Assembly: GCA_024235695.1 (NCBI GenBank)
Contig: JACKLX010000001.1
Location: 496,001 to 560,000 of the forward strand
Origin: Accumulibacter sp.
GTDB taxonomy: Bacteria > Pseudomonadota > Gammaproteobacteria > Burkholderiales > Rhodocyclaceae
Reading direction: 5' to 3'
DNA length: 64,000 bases
The position numbers were made by a program, and so were the translations under genes. Positions 34,874 through 44,817 of the stretch are shown here, one piece after another. The notes under the pieces are model-generated. The model was not told where the DNA came from. It was given only the letters and a program-made list of their open reading frames with translations, and searched no databases. Within the stretch, counting starts at the first letter, position 1. Each line of letters begins with the position of its first letter.

Positions 34874-37800
34874 ATGTTTTCGCGCTTCTTCGTCGAACGG
34901 CCGATCTTCGCGGTGGTCGTCGCCTTGCTGATCATCATCAGTGGCGCCGTGTCGCTGAGCCAGCTGCCGGTGCAGCAGTATCCGTCGATCACGCCGGTGC
35001 AGGTCACTGTCCAGGCGACCTATCCCGGCGCCGACTCGAAGACGCTGGCCGATTCGGTGGCGGCGCCGATCGAGGCGCAGATCAATGGCGTGGACAACAT
35101 GCTCTACATGTCGTCCACCAGTTCGGCGACCGGGCAACTGCTGCTGACCGTCTACTTCGCGCTCGACACCGATCCCGACATCGCCCAGGTGCAGGTCCAG
35201 AACCGCGTCAACCTGGCCTTGCCGCAACTGCCGTCGGCGGTCACGCAGCAGGGCGTTTCGGTACAGAAGAAATCGGCGACGATCATGATGCTGGTCGCGA
35301 TTACCGGTCAGGGCGATCGTTACAGCGCCGCCTATGTCGCCAATTACGCCAACGTCTATGTCCTCGATGCCCTGAAGCGCGTGCCGGGCGCCGGCCAGGC
35401 GCAGATCATGGGCGTCCCCGACCAGGCGATGCGCATCTGGATGAACCCCGACCGGATGGCGTCGCTGGGGGTCACCACCAGCGACCTCGCCAACGCCGTC
35501 AACTCGCAGAACGCCTTGTTCGGCGCCGGCCAGATCGGCCAGCAGCCGGACGCCGGCGACGTCCAGCTGAGCTTCCCGGTGGTCACCCAGAGCCAGTTCA
35601 CCGACCCCCGGCAGTACGAGAGGATCATCCTGCGCGCCGACCAGAACGGCAGCGCCATCGTTCGCCTGGGTGCGGTGGCGCGCGCCGAGGTCGGCCTGCG
35701 CCAGTACATCGTCGAAAGCCGGCTGAACAACGCGCCGGCCACCCTGATCGCGATCTACCAGCAGCCTGGCGCGAACGGGCTGCTGGTGTCCAAGGCGGTG
35801 CGCAACGCACTCGAGCAGATGAAGGCGCGTTTCCCGGACGGCCTCGACTACGCCATTGCGCTGGACACCAACGACTTCGTCCGGTTATCGATCGAGGAGG
35901 TCCTGAAGACGCTCGCCGAGGCGCTGCTGCTGGTGGTGCTGGTGGTGTACCTGTTCCTGCAGAGCCTGCGCACGACGCTGATCTGCTCGGTGGCGATCGT
36001 CGTCTCGCTGATCGCCACCTTCACCGGTATGCTGGCTCTTGGCTTCTCGATCAACCTGCTGACCTTGTTCGGACTGATCCTGGCGATCGGCATGGTGGTC
36101 GATGACGCCATCGTGGTGGTCGAGAACGTCGAGCGAAACATGGCGCAGCACCACTTGAGTCCGCGCGACGCGACCCTGCGCTCGATGGGCGAGATCGGCA
36201 GTTCGCTGGTCGCCGTGGTATTGGTGATGGCCTCGGTGTTCGTTCCCGCCGCTTTCCTGCCCGGCACCACCGGGCAGCTGTACAAGCAGTTCGCGATCAC
36301 CATCGTCCTGTCGGTGGCGGTATCCGGCTTCATCGCGCTGACCCTGACGCCGGCGATGTGTGCGCTGCTGCTGAAGCACACGCCGCCACCGCAAAGCGGT
36401 TTCTTCGCCTGGTTCAATCGGCAGGTCGAACGGGTGACGCGCGGCTTCGGCCATGCCGTCGAATTCGTCATCAAGCGGACGCTGATCGCCCTCGCCCTGC
36501 TCGGCGTATTCCTGTGGGCGATCTGGCATCTCTTCCAGCTGCTGCCGACCAGTTTTGTGCCGCAGGAAGATCAGGGTTACGCGATGGTCGCGATCATCAT
36601 GCCGCAGTCGGCCAGCCTCGACCGCACGCAGGCGGTGGCCGAGCGCGTAGACGCCCTGCTGGCGAAGACGCCGGGGGTGGACAAACGTTCGATGATCACC
36701 GGCTACAGCCTGATCGACGGCGGCTTCAAGAACAACGCGGCGACCTTCTTCGTCACCTTCAAGGACTTCAAGCAGCGCTATGCGACCATCGCCGACGCGC
36801 GCGAGCAGAATGCCCGCGCGATCATCTTCTCGTTCTTCAACAAGGCCAAGTACATCGAAGAAGCGATCGTGCTGCCGATCGCGCCGCCGCCGATCCCGGG
36901 CATCGGTACCACCGGCGGCTTCGAGTTCTGGATCCAGGATACCGCGGCTGGCAGCCCGCTGGCGCTCGAAACGCAGACCCGGGCCTTCCTGCAAACTGCC
37001 CAGGCGCGGCCCGAACTGAGCAACCTGCATTCGACCTTCACCGCCAGCGCGCAGCAGTTGCGCGCCGACGTCGACCGCGAGAAGAGCACGCTGCTCGGCG
37101 TGCCGGTGCAGGACGTCTATAGCGCAATCCAGGCGCAGTTCGGTTCGCTGACGGCCAGCCAGTTCAGCCAGTTCAGTCGCGTGTGGTGGGTGATCGTGCA
37201 GTCCGATGCCCCCTTCCGGCAGCAGCCGAGCGACCTGACGCGGCTATACACCCGCTCCAACCAGGGCAAGATGGTACCGCTGTCGGCGGTGGTCGAAACG
37301 CGCTGGACGTCGGGCCCTGACATCCTGCCGCATTTCAACGGCTTTCCGGCCGCCAAGATCATCGGTAACGCGGCGCCGGGCTACAGTTCCGGGCAGGCGA
37401 TCGCGGCGATGGAAGAGGTCGCGACGCAGTTGCCGCCGAACTACGCGGTTGCCTGGTCGGGCCTCGCCTTCGACGAGAAGCAATCGGGCGGCACCTCGAA
37501 ACTGGCCTTCGCCTTCGGCTTTCTGATCGTCTTCCTGGTGCTCGCCGCGCAATACGAATCCTGGTCCCTGCCGGGCGCGGTGATGACCGCGATTCCCTTC
37601 GGCGTGCTCGGCGCCTTGCTCGCCAACGCCATCCGTGGGCTGGAGAACGACGTCTATTTCCAGATCGGCCTGCTGGTGCTGATTGGTCTGGGTGCGAAGA
37701 ACGCCGTGCTGCGGGTGTCGGCGGCGGTCGACTTCCGCAAGCAGGGCAAGAGCATCATGGAAGCGACCGTGCTCGCCGGCGAACAGCGTCTGCGGCCGAT

Positions 37801-38038
37801 CATCATGACCTCGCTGGCCTTCGCCGTCGGTTGCCTGCCGTTGGCGCTGGCGGTGGGTGCCGGCGCCAACGCCCGCCACTCGATCGGCACCGGCATCATC
37901 GGCGGCATGATCGGCGAGACGACGCTGGCGATGCTCTACGTGCCGCTGTTCTTCTTTCTCTTCGACCGCTTCGCCGAACGTCGCAAGGGCGGCGCGGCGA
38001 CCGTCGACGATGGTGCGCCGGCGGCGGAGGAGTCCTGA
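34874..38038 (+). CDS. RND efflux permease, hydrophobe/amphiphile exporter (AcrB/MexB type)
   Basis: This proton-driven multidrug exporter has 1054 residues, the HAE-1 length. The N-terminus MFSRFFVERPIFAVVVALLIIISG is classic for AcrB homologues. TM4 carries the Asp pair in AIGMVVDDAIVVVENVER, and NVERNMAQHHLSPRDAT follows. The periplasmic porter and docking loops are about residues 30-335 and 560-870. C-terminal helices contain LGAKNAVL in place of the usual GLxxKNAIL. It lies between its adaptor and the outer-membrane factor, forming a full MexAB-OprM-like operon. Substrates are not inferable from the sequence. Confidence 0.95.
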   Translation: MFSRFFVERPIFAVVVALLIIISGAVSLSQLPVQQYPSITPVQVTVQATYPGADSKTLADSVAAPIEAQINGVDNMLYMSSTSSATGQLLLTVYFALDTDPDIAQVQVQNRVNLALPQLPSAVTQQGVSVQKKSATIMMLVAITGQGDRYSAAYVANYANVYVLDALKRVPGAGQAQIMGVPDQAMRIWMNPDRMASLGVTTSDLANAVNSQNALFGAGQIGQQPDAGDVQLSFPVVTQSQFTDPRQYERIILRADQNGSAIVRLGAVARAEVGLRQYIVESRLNNAPATLIAIYQQPGANGLLVSKAVRNALEQMKARFPDGLDYAIALDTNDFVRLSIEEVLKTLAEALLLVVLVVYLFLQSLRTTLICSVAIVVSLIATFTGMLALGFSINLLTLFGLILAIGMVVDDAIVVVENVERNMAQHHLSPRDATLRSMGEIGSSLVAVVLVMASVFVPAAFLPGTTGQLYKQFAITIVLSVAVSGFIALTLTPAMCALLLKHTPPPQSGFFAWFNRQVERVTRGFGHAVEFVIKRTLIALALLGVFLWAIWHLFQLLPTSFVPQEDQGYAMVAIIMPQSASLDRTQAVAERVDALLAKTPGVDKRSMITGYSLIDGGFKNNAATFFVTFKDFKQRYATIADAREQNARAIIFSFFNKAKYIEEAIVLPIAPPPIPGIGTTGGFEFWIQDTAAGSPLALETQTRAFLQTAQARPELSNLHSTFTASAQQLRADVDREKSTLLGVPVQDVYSAIQAQFGSLTASQFSQFSRVWWVIVQSDAPFRQQPSDLTRLYTRSNQGKMVPLSAVVETRWTSGPDILPHFNGFPAAKIIGNAAPGYSSGQAIAAMEEVATQLPPNYAVAWSGLAFDEKQSGGTSKLAFAFGFLIVFLVLAAQYESWSLPGAVMTAIPFGVLGALLANAIRGLENDVYFQIGLLVLIGLGAKNAVLRVSAAVDFRKQGKSIMEATVLAGEQRLRPIIMTSLAFAVGCLPLALAVGAGANARHSIGTGIIGGMIGETTLAMLYVPLFFFLFDRFAERRKGGAATVDDGAPAAEES

Positions 38039-38039
38039 G

Positions 38040-39509
38040 GTGCGGCGCCTGCTTGCCATGACTGCCGCCACCGTCGCCGCCGGCACGATGCTTGGCAGCT
38101 GCACGCTCGGCCCGGACTACCGGCGACCCGAGGTGGCGGCGCCGACGGCCTTCCAGTACGCCAGCAAGGACGTCATCGACAGCGCCGACACGCTGTGGTG
38201 GAAGCAGTTCGACGATCCGGTGCTCGACGCCCTGATCGACGAAGCGCTGGCGCACAACAGCAACATCGCCATCGCCGCGGCGAACGTCGAGCAGGCCGCG
38301 GCGTTGTTGCCGCAGGTGCGTTCGCAGCTCTTCCCGCAGCTCGGCTACAGCGCCGGTGGCGGCCGCGAGCGTGGCCGCGAGCCGGCTTTCGCGGCCCGGC
38401 TGCCGAACGACCCGAATCCGACCACTGCCTACCAGGCGGCCCTTTCAGCGAGCTGGGAGATCGACCTCTGGGGCCGCATCCAGCGCCAGTCGGAAGCGAC
38501 GCTGGCCAACCTGCTGGCCACCAACGAGGCGCGCCGCGGCGTCGTGCTGTCGCTGGTGGCGTCGGTCGCCAACGGCTACCTGCAGTTGCGCGGGCTGGAC
38601 GCGCAACTGGTCGTCGCGCGGCAGACCTTGCAGACTTACGCCGAATCGGTCGATCTGTTCAAGCTGCAGTTCAAGTACGGCCAGGTCTCGCAGATGAACG
38701 TCGCGCAGGCCGAATCGCAATACCAGTCGGCGGCGGCGCAGATTCCGCTGATCGAGTCGAATATCGCGCAGACGCAGAACTCGCTGGCGGTGCTGGTCGG
38801 CCGCAACCCCGGCCCGATCGCCCGCGGCAAGCCGCTCGATCGCTTGCTGTTGCCAGCCGTGCCGGCGGGCGTGCCGTCGCAGCTGCTCGAGCGGCGGCCC
38901 GATCTGCTGCAGTCCGAGCAGCAGCTGGTCGCCGCCAACGCGCAGATCGGTGCCGCCAGGGCGCTGTACTTCCCGAGCATCTCGCTCACCGGCGCTTTCG
39001 GCGGCGCCAGCAGCGAACTGTCGAAACTGTTCTCCGGGCCGGCCAGGGTGTGGAGCTACGCCGGCTCGCTGGCCGGGCCGATCTTCACCTTCGGCGCCGT
39101 CAGCGGCCAGGTCGCGCAGGCCGAGGCCGCCCAGCGCGCCGCGCTGCTGAGCTACCAGCTGGCGATCCGCAACGCCTTTGCCGACGTCGACAACGCACTG
39201 GTCGCCAACGCCAATCTCGGTCAACAGCTGCAGGCCCAGATCCGCCTGGTGGCGGCACTCAAGGAATATACCACCCTGTCGCGCAAACTCTACGAAGGCG
39301 GCTACGCCGATTATTCGACCGTTCTGCAGGCCGAACAGGCGCTGTTTCCGGCCGAGCTCAACCTGATGGCGATTCGCGCGCAGCTGCTCGCCTCGTCGGT
39401 GAACATCTACAAGGCGATGGGCGGCGGCTGGGTGACGCAGGCCGACCGGCTGACCGCCGGCGGTGGCCGGCCGCCGCCAGGCGAAGCGGCCGGGCCGCCG
39501 CTGTTCTGA
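38040..39509 (+). CDS. Outer-membrane efflux lipoprotein, NodT/OprM family
   Basis: This TolC-like channel lipoprotein has 489 residues. The signal peptide and lipobox TMLGSCTLGPDY are visible (Cys about residue 20), followed by the NodT-typical PDYRRPEVAAP. Two OEP repeats form the alpha-barrel, with TAYQAALSASWEIDLWGRIQR in the first and AARALYFPSISLTGAFGG in the second. The start is taken as GTG at 38040 because it lies 14 bases behind GGAGGAG and gives an Arg-containing signal n-region. The ATG at 38058 is an alternative. Only one base separates it from the permease stop. Confidence 0.92.
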   Translation: MRRLLAMTAATVAAGTMLGSCTLGPDYRRPEVAAPTAFQYASKDVIDSADTLWWKQFDDPVLDALIDEALAHNSNIAIAAANVEQAAALLPQVRSQLFPQLGYSAGGGRERGREPAFAARLPNDPNPTTAYQAALSASWEIDLWGRIQRQSEATLANLLATNEARRGVVLSLVASVANGYLQLRGLDAQLVVARQTLQTYAESVDLFKLQFKYGQVSQMNVAQAESQYQSAAAQIPLIESNIAQTQNSLAVLVGRNPGPIARGKPLDRLLLPAVPAGVPSQLLERRPDLLQSEQQLVAANAQIGAARALYFPSISLTGAFGGASSELSKLFSGPARVWSYAGSLAGPIFTFGAVSGQVAQAEAAQRAALLSYQLAIRNAFADVDNALVANANLGQQLQAQIRLVAALKEYTTLSRKLYEGGYADYSTVLQAEQALFPAELNLMAIRAQLLASSVNIYKAMGGGWVTQADRLTAGGGRPPPGEAAGPPLF

Positions 39510-39693
39510 GCGGCGTATTCGCGACAAAGGCAGCGAGGGACGTGCGATTCGCCCTGGCTGTCAGGCGGCTTTCGGCGCCGAATGCGCCATTGACGCCGCT
39601 TGCTGGCGGCTCCTACACTCGCGCGAGCAGCCATGGTGTTACCGGGCTGTGCCGACCACAACCATAATCCCTGCCCGCCGAACGGAGCCACCC

Positions 39694-40284
39694 ATGGCCG
39701 ATCGCCTTGGCGTCAAAGCAATCGCCAGACTCCCCATCCTCGACTACGATCAGGTTCGCGATCAGCTGCGCACCGGCGACATCGTTTTCTGCTCGGGGAC
39801 CTACTTTTTCTCGAAGACCATCCAGTGGTTCACCCGCTCCGTCTGGAGCCATGTCGGCATTATCTATCGCGACGACAATCTGCTGCGCATCTTCGTTCTC
39901 GAGAGCGAGATCGCCATCGGCGTCCGCCTCGTTCCCCTGTCCAAGTATCTTCGCGATTACCACGGCAGGAACAAGCCGTACAAGGGACACATCGTGATCG
40001 CCCGCATCGCGCCGGACGCCGACGACGGCAAGCTCAAGACGGCGATCAGCTTCGGCATGGACGAACTCACCCGGCCTTACGACAACTGGGAGATCTGCCG
40101 CATCGCGATGCGCATTCTCTTTCGGCGGGGCCGCAAGAACCGCGATCGCAAGTACATCTGCTCCGAACTGGTCTACGAGGCGTTTCGCCGGGCGGATGTC
40201 TCGTTCAGGTTCAACCGGAATTCGATCAGCCCGGATGACATCTGGAGCGATCAGCGGGTGATGATGAAATACCGCATCATGTGA
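39694..40284 (+). CDS. YiiX-like permuted NlpC/P60 (papain-fold) hydrolase
   Basis: This 196-residue soluble protein has the permuted NlpC/P60 (DUF830/YiiX) arrangement. The catalytic His lies in SVWSHVGIIYRDD and the Cys later in KYICSELVYEAF, as in the circularly permuted LRAT-like hydrolases. The opening QLRTGDIVFCSG is typical of the fold. No signal peptide is seen. The start is MADRLGVKAIARL, with a GGAG-like site upstream. It has no obvious partner: the efflux operon ends 184 bases upstream and a convergent secreted gene follows. Confidence 0.8.
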   Translation: MADRLGVKAIARLPILDYDQVRDQLRTGDIVFCSGTYFFSKTIQWFTRSVWSHVGIIYRDDNLLRIFVLESEIAIGVRLVPLSKYLRDYHGRNKPYKGHIVIARIAPDADDGKLKTAISFGMDELTRPYDNWEICRIAMRILFRRGRKNRDRKYICSELVYEAFRRADVSFRFNRNSISPDDIWSDQRVMMKYRIM

Positions 40285-40443
40285 TGCGGCCGGCCCTCGA
40301 TGCCTGCACAAGATCACCGTCGGCGCCACCCCGCGGCCAACAGAAGCGACCTCCGCCCGACGACGATGCCGGAGTCCGGATGCGCCGGCCTCTCTGCGAT
40401 GCAGGCCGATTTCGCACCCGGGCCACCGGTTTGAAACGCACCG

Positions 40444-40899
40444 TCACTGCACGCGCTGGGCCTTACCCTGGAAAACGTTGTTGGCCGGGTTTTTCTGGAT
40501 CATCCAGATGGTGTCGCCTCTTGGCGGGTCGACGACAATGGTGAACGCCACGCCAAGCATGTCGGAAAACGTCACCTGGCCGCTACAGTCGCTATTGATG
40601 GTATACGTGCCACTGGCGCCGGGGCCGGGCGGAGTGATGACGCCCGAGTCACCGAACGGATTTGCGACGGTGACCAGTGGCGTGCTCAGCGTGCCGTCGC
40701 CATTGAAATGCAGGACTTCGAGGATCGCCTTGGGAACCCAGGCGGGCGATCCAGCCCGGGTAAACCCGCTGGCGGTGAAGACGTAATCCCCTCTCAGTAT
40801 GTCCTCCGTGCAACGGTTCGTCGGCCGGGCGTCGGCGAGTCCGGGGAGACAAAGGATCAGCGGGAGGATGGCGGCGCACCTGGTCATCAGCTTGTTCAT
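40444..40899 (-). CDS. Small secreted protein of unknown function
   Basis: I do not recognise a family. The 151-residue protein has an N-terminal signal peptide (MNKLMTRCAAILPLILCLPGLADA) and a beta-rich body with two further cysteines. The start was chosen because AAGGAG lies seven bases upstream; the frame begins 69 bases earlier. The body contains VFTASGFTRAG, VLHFNGDGTLSTPLVTVANPFGD and SGTYTINSDCSGQVTF. This is a pattern seen in small exported beta-barrel proteins, but I claim no function. Its 5' leader is AT-richer than the flanks. Confidence 0.7.
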   Translation of the reverse strand: MNKLMTRCAAILPLILCLPGLADARPTNRCTEDILRGDYVFTASGFTRAGSPAWVPKAILEVLHFNGDGTLSTPLVTVANPFGDSGVITPPGPGASGTYTINSDCSGQVTFSDMLGVAFTIVVDPPRGDTIWMIQKNPANNVFQGKAQRVQ

Positions 40900-41349
40900 G
40901 GGATTCTCCTTCGGTGACACGTCATTGAGGAAAATGACGGCGCGCATCAACAGCGCGCACGCGACCATGGATAATCATTTGAACCATTTTTGCGCACCGT
41001 CGAAAACAGTATAGACGATCAAAAAAGTCAACCAAAGGCGAGAAACAACGGTGGGCCAGGCTTGATTGCGCTAATCATCGACCAATGCCGCGCCGGCGTT
41101 GATCGATTCATCGCGATGCCGCTTCGCTGCCCAATGCGCGGCGGGAATGGACATAATCCGTTGCCTGTCGATGAGCAGGCCTGCCACAGCCGACAGGGCT
41201 GATGCGGCAAGGCGCCACCCCGCGCCCAGGCGCCGGCGGCTGAGGCAAACTTTCCTTGCCGGGCGTGGTCGGACCTGACAGTTTTCCGCCAACCGGTGCT
41301 TGCGTTGCCCAGCCGGGGCGCGCCCGCCAACTACCGTCAAGGAGCCGCC
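40900..41349. other. AT-richer intergenic region between two divergent genes
   Basis: This is 450 bases separating the secreted protein gene from the sulfatase gene. It is noticeably lower in GC over 40960-41060. A 7-base stem (CGTCATT/AATGACG, 40921-40940) lies in the leader of the secreted gene. No gene and no confident promoter were found. Confidence 0.45.
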
Positions 41350-43434
41350 ATGACACCGCCAGCCAACACTGCCCAGGGCCCGAATTTCCTGATGATCATG
41401 GTGGACCAGTTACGCTATCCGCGGCTGGGTTACGGCACCGCCGGTTTCGTCGATCCGATCAAGGACATCCTGTCCTTCGTCGGCAACATCGACGGCAATC
41501 CCTACGCCCGGCACTTCCCGGGTTTCTGCAAGCTGCGCGAACACGCCGTGGTGTTGACCGACCACACCATCGCCGAGTCGGCGTGCGTCCCCAGTCGTGC
41601 CAGCATCATGACCGGTCAATACGGTCCGCGTAGCGGCGTCACCCAGACCGATGGCCTGTTCAAGAGCGGCGATGCGCAGGCTTTCCCGTGGCTGAAGGCC
41701 GATGGCACGCCGACCATCGGCGACTGGTTCCGCCAGTTGGGTTATTCGACGCATTACTTCGGCAAGTGGCACGTCAGCGATCCGCCGGAACACACCCTCG
41801 AGGGTTTCGGCTTCGCAGACTGGGAGCTGAGCTGGCCGGAGCCACATGGCGCCCTGATCAACAATCTGGGGAGCTTTCGCGACTACCAGTTCGCCGAGCT
41901 GGCCTGTACCTTCCTGCGTGCGCGTGGCCTCGGGGTGGCCTACGACCGGGCGATGGCGACCGAGGCCAAACGCCATCCCGACAGCGGCGACCAGCCGACG
42001 CCACCGCCGTTCTTTGCGGTGTGCTCGTTCACCAACCCGCATGACATTGCCGCTTATCCGACCCTGCCACGACAACTCGCTGCCGGTCAGGACCCGGATG
42101 CCGGCCCGCTGCAGACCCTCGGGGAGTCGTTCGGCCCGGGCAGGTCGGTGCCCATTCCCCGCCAGGGCGTCAGCAGCTGCACGCCGGTGCAGGGCAGCTT
42201 CCGCGTGCCGCTCAATCCCACCGGCCTGCCACAGCACTGTGCCACCGCGTCTCCCAGCCAGGACGAGGACCTGCTCGCCAACAACAAGCCGAGCGCCCAG
42301 TACGACTATGCCTACAAGGTCGGGCTGGGACTGGCGGCGAAATTCGGCCTGGCCGCTGCCCAGAGTGCCCTTGGTCAAGATGCCCGGCCGGCGGCGCTGC
42401 TCGAGGCGGCGGTCGCGGCGACCCTGCAGGTCGCCGTGCCGTTCCAGCTTCAGGACGATCCCGACGGTGCGGCGCAAGGTTTCCTGCAGTACTACGCGTA
42501 CATGATCTCGATGGTCGATCGCCACATACTGCGGGTACTGGAAGCCCTAGAGGAATCCGGCCTGCGCGACAACACGATCCTGATCTTTGCTTCCGACCAC
42601 GGCGAGTACGGCGCCGCCCACTCGATGATGATCGAGAAATGGCATGGCGCCTACCAGGAGGCGGTGCACGTACCGGTGTTGTTCAGCAGCGCGAAGCTGA
42701 ACGGCGGCGACAGCCCGCGCGTGGTGACCGCCCAGACCAGTCATATCGACCTGCTGCCGACACTGCTCGGACTGGCCGGCTGCGACGCCGACCAGCGCGA
42801 CCTGATCCGCCGGCAGTTGTCGATGACCCATCCCGCGGCACCCCTGCCGGGGGCCGACCTGACGCCGATCATCGCTGCCGGCGGCGCCGGCCCGGTCATC
42901 GGCCCCGACGGACGCGAGCGCCTCGGCGTGCTGTTCGTCACCGACGACATGATCACCGAGCCCCTGCCGCGCGACGACGACCCTCACAACAGCAGCGGCT
43001 GGCAACAGTTCGAAGTGTTCTGCGAAACGGTCAAGCGCCTGCGCGGCGAACCCGGCAAGCACGCTCATCATCCCTATCTGCCGAACTTGCGTCCGGGGCC
43101 GGTGAGCCAGCCCTGCCACGTGCGCGCCCTGCGCTCCGGGCCGTGGAAGCTGGTGCGCTACTGTGATCCATGGAGCGTCGACCCGGTGCCCGATCAATGG
43201 GAGCTGTACCAGCTGGAAGCCGACCCAACCGAGCAGTGCAACCTGGTGGTTCATGACGCGCCGTTCCCGACGGTGATCGCCGCCGATCAGTTCCCCGAAC
43301 GCCTGCACCAGACTCCCGACGAGCTGGCCAGGATCGCACAGATGCTGCTGCTCGAACTCACCCGGCAAGAGGCCGAGTTGCTGACGCCTTACCCAAGCGC
43401 CTATCCGACCGCCGGGGCGATCGCCGGCCTCTGA
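41350..43434 (+). CDS. Type I sulfatase / arylsulfatase-like hydrolase
   Basis: This 694-residue member of the alkaline-phosphatase superfamily would hydrolyse sulfate or phosphonate esters. It has the formylglycine motif SACVPSRASIMTG, with Cys79 as the residue to be oxidised. FLMIMVDQLRYPRLG near the N-terminus is the metal-binding strand, and IFASDHGEYGAAH (about residue 416) is the second metal site. An insertion rich in Pro/Ser/Gly (residues about 210-370) is longer than in most relatives. No signal peptide is seen, so it may be cytoplasmic. AAGGAG precedes the ATG. Maturation needs a formylglycine-generating enzyme not in the window. Confidence 0.87.
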   Translation: MTPPANTAQGPNFLMIMVDQLRYPRLGYGTAGFVDPIKDILSFVGNIDGNPYARHFPGFCKLREHAVVLTDHTIAESACVPSRASIMTGQYGPRSGVTQTDGLFKSGDAQAFPWLKADGTPTIGDWFRQLGYSTHYFGKWHVSDPPEHTLEGFGFADWELSWPEPHGALINNLGSFRDYQFAELACTFLRARGLGVAYDRAMATEAKRHPDSGDQPTPPPFFAVCSFTNPHDIAAYPTLPRQLAAGQDPDAGPLQTLGESFGPGRSVPIPRQGVSSCTPVQGSFRVPLNPTGLPQHCATASPSQDEDLLANNKPSAQYDYAYKVGLGLAAKFGLAAAQSALGQDARPAALLEAAVAATLQVAVPFQLQDDPDGAAQGFLQYYAYMISMVDRHILRVLEALEESGLRDNTILIFASDHGEYGAAHSMMIEKWHGAYQEAVHVPVLFSSAKLNGGDSPRVVTAQTSHIDLLPTLLGLAGCDADQRDLIRRQLSMTHPAAPLPGADLTPIIAAGGAGPVIGPDGRERLGVLFVTDDMITEPLPRDDDPHNSSGWQQFEVFCETVKRLRGEPGKHAHHPYLPNLRPGPVSQPCHVRALRSGPWKLVRYCDPWSVDPVPDQWELYQLEADPTEQCNLVVHDAPFPTVIAADQFPERLHQTPDELARIAQMLLLELTRQEAELLTPYPSAYPTAGAIAGL

Positions 43435-43720
43435 ACCCGGCCGCGTGGCGCCGATCCGTGCACGGCGATAGGCGGCAGCCGGCTTGCTCGATGGCGGGCT
43501 GCCGTCCGCGGGAGCCGATCGCGGGCGCCGGCAGCGGATCGGCAATTGACCGCGGTTGACCGGGCCGCCTATACTTTTCGTTGTTGACCGGTCGCGGGCC
43601 GACGCTTGCTGGGTCCGCATCCCGGCGTTCAGCCGCCGCGGTCTCCTTCCCTTCGGAGCGTGCCGCAGCCTGCCGCGTGCCAGCTCATGATGACGCCTTC
43701 AACCTCGCCGGGAGCGCGCG

Positions 43721-44734
43721 ATGAGAGTCTTCCAGATCCAGGATGACTGGGGCATGGACCATCTGCAGTTGGCCAGTCGGCGCGATCCGCAGCCCGGCCC
43801 GGGGCAGGTGCTGCTGCGGATGAAGGCGGCCTCGCTGAACTACCGCGACCTGGTCGTACCGAATCGCGGCTACGGGTCATTTACCGGGACGCTGCCGCTG
43901 ATTCCGATTTCCGACGGTGTCGGCGAAGTCGTCGAGCTCGGTGCGGGGGTGAGCCGGTTGTGCGTCGGCGACCGCGCCTGCCCCTGCTTCCACCAGGGCT
44001 GGCTGGCCGGCGCGCCCGATCTCGAGCGGCTGACACAGACGCTTGGCGGGCCGGTCGACGGGATGATGGCCGATCTCGTGTGCCTGCCCGAAAGCGGCGT
44101 CGTCAAGGTGCCCGCTCATCTCGCCGACGAACAGGCGGCGACGCTGCCCTGCGCGGCGCTTACCGCCTGGAGCGCGGTCGTCACCTACGACACGCTCGGC
44201 CCCGGATCGCGCGTGCTGGTGCAGGGAACCGGCGGCGTGGCGCTGTTCGCGCTGCAGTTCGCGAAGCTGCTCGGTGCGCACGTGACGGTCATTTCGTCGA
44301 GCGACGCGAAGCTGGCACGCGCGCAAGCGCTCGGCGCAGACGCCGGGATCAATTACCTGACGACGCCGGACTGGGCCAGGCCGGCGCGAGCGATCACCGG
44401 CGGGCGCGGCTTCGATCACATCGTCGAACTCGGCGGCGAGAAGACCTTGCCGCAATCCTTGCGCTGCATCCGGCCGGGTGGGACGCTGTCGATGATCGGC
44501 GTGTTGTCCGGGTCGAGCCTGGCGGCGCCGCTCGGGCTGGTGGTGACGCGGCTGGTGCGCCTGCAGGGGATCACCGTCGGACATCGCGACGGTTTCGAGG
44601 CGATGCTGCGGGCAATCGAGCAGCATCGGCTGCAGCCGGTGGTCGACCGCGTCTTTGCCTTTGAAGAACTCAAGGAAGCGATGGGCTGGCTGAAGAGCGG
44701 CGCCCATTTCGGAAAGATCTGCATCCGGCATTGA
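43721..44734 (+). CDS. Zinc-type alcohol dehydrogenase-like NAD(P)-dependent oxidoreductase
   Basis: This 337-residue medium-chain dehydrogenase/reductase has the GroES-like N-terminal domain (KAASLNYRDLVV) and a Rossmann domain (VLVQGTGGVALFALQFAKLLGAHVTVISSS, about residues 165-194). The catalytic zinc Cys-His pattern is not intact: the usual C-G-S-D is replaced by LNYRDLV, which fits the quinone-oxidoreductase/enoyl-reductase side of the family. The substrate is unknown. It has a moderate start context. Downstream, a small unknown gene follows after about 80 bases on the same strand. Confidence 0.88.
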   Translation: MRVFQIQDDWGMDHLQLASRRDPQPGPGQVLLRMKAASLNYRDLVVPNRGYGSFTGTLPLIPISDGVGEVVELGAGVSRLCVGDRACPCFHQGWLAGAPDLERLTQTLGGPVDGMMADLVCLPESGVVKVPAHLADEQAATLPCAALTAWSAVVTYDTLGPGSRVLVQGTGGVALFALQFAKLLGAHVTVISSSDAKLARAQALGADAGINYLTTPDWARPARAITGGRGFDHIVELGGEKTLPQSLRCIRPGGTLSMIGVLSGSSLAAPLGLVVTRLVRLQGITVGHRDGFEAMLRAIEQHRLQPVVDRVFAFEELKEAMGWLKSGAHFGKICIRH

Positions 44735-44817
44735 CGGCGCGAGTGTCGCCGGCCAGCCGCGGCTGACCCTCGACGTGTCCTGGCCTGCGGGATCGGCGAT
44801 GGTCGAAGGAGAATTTG

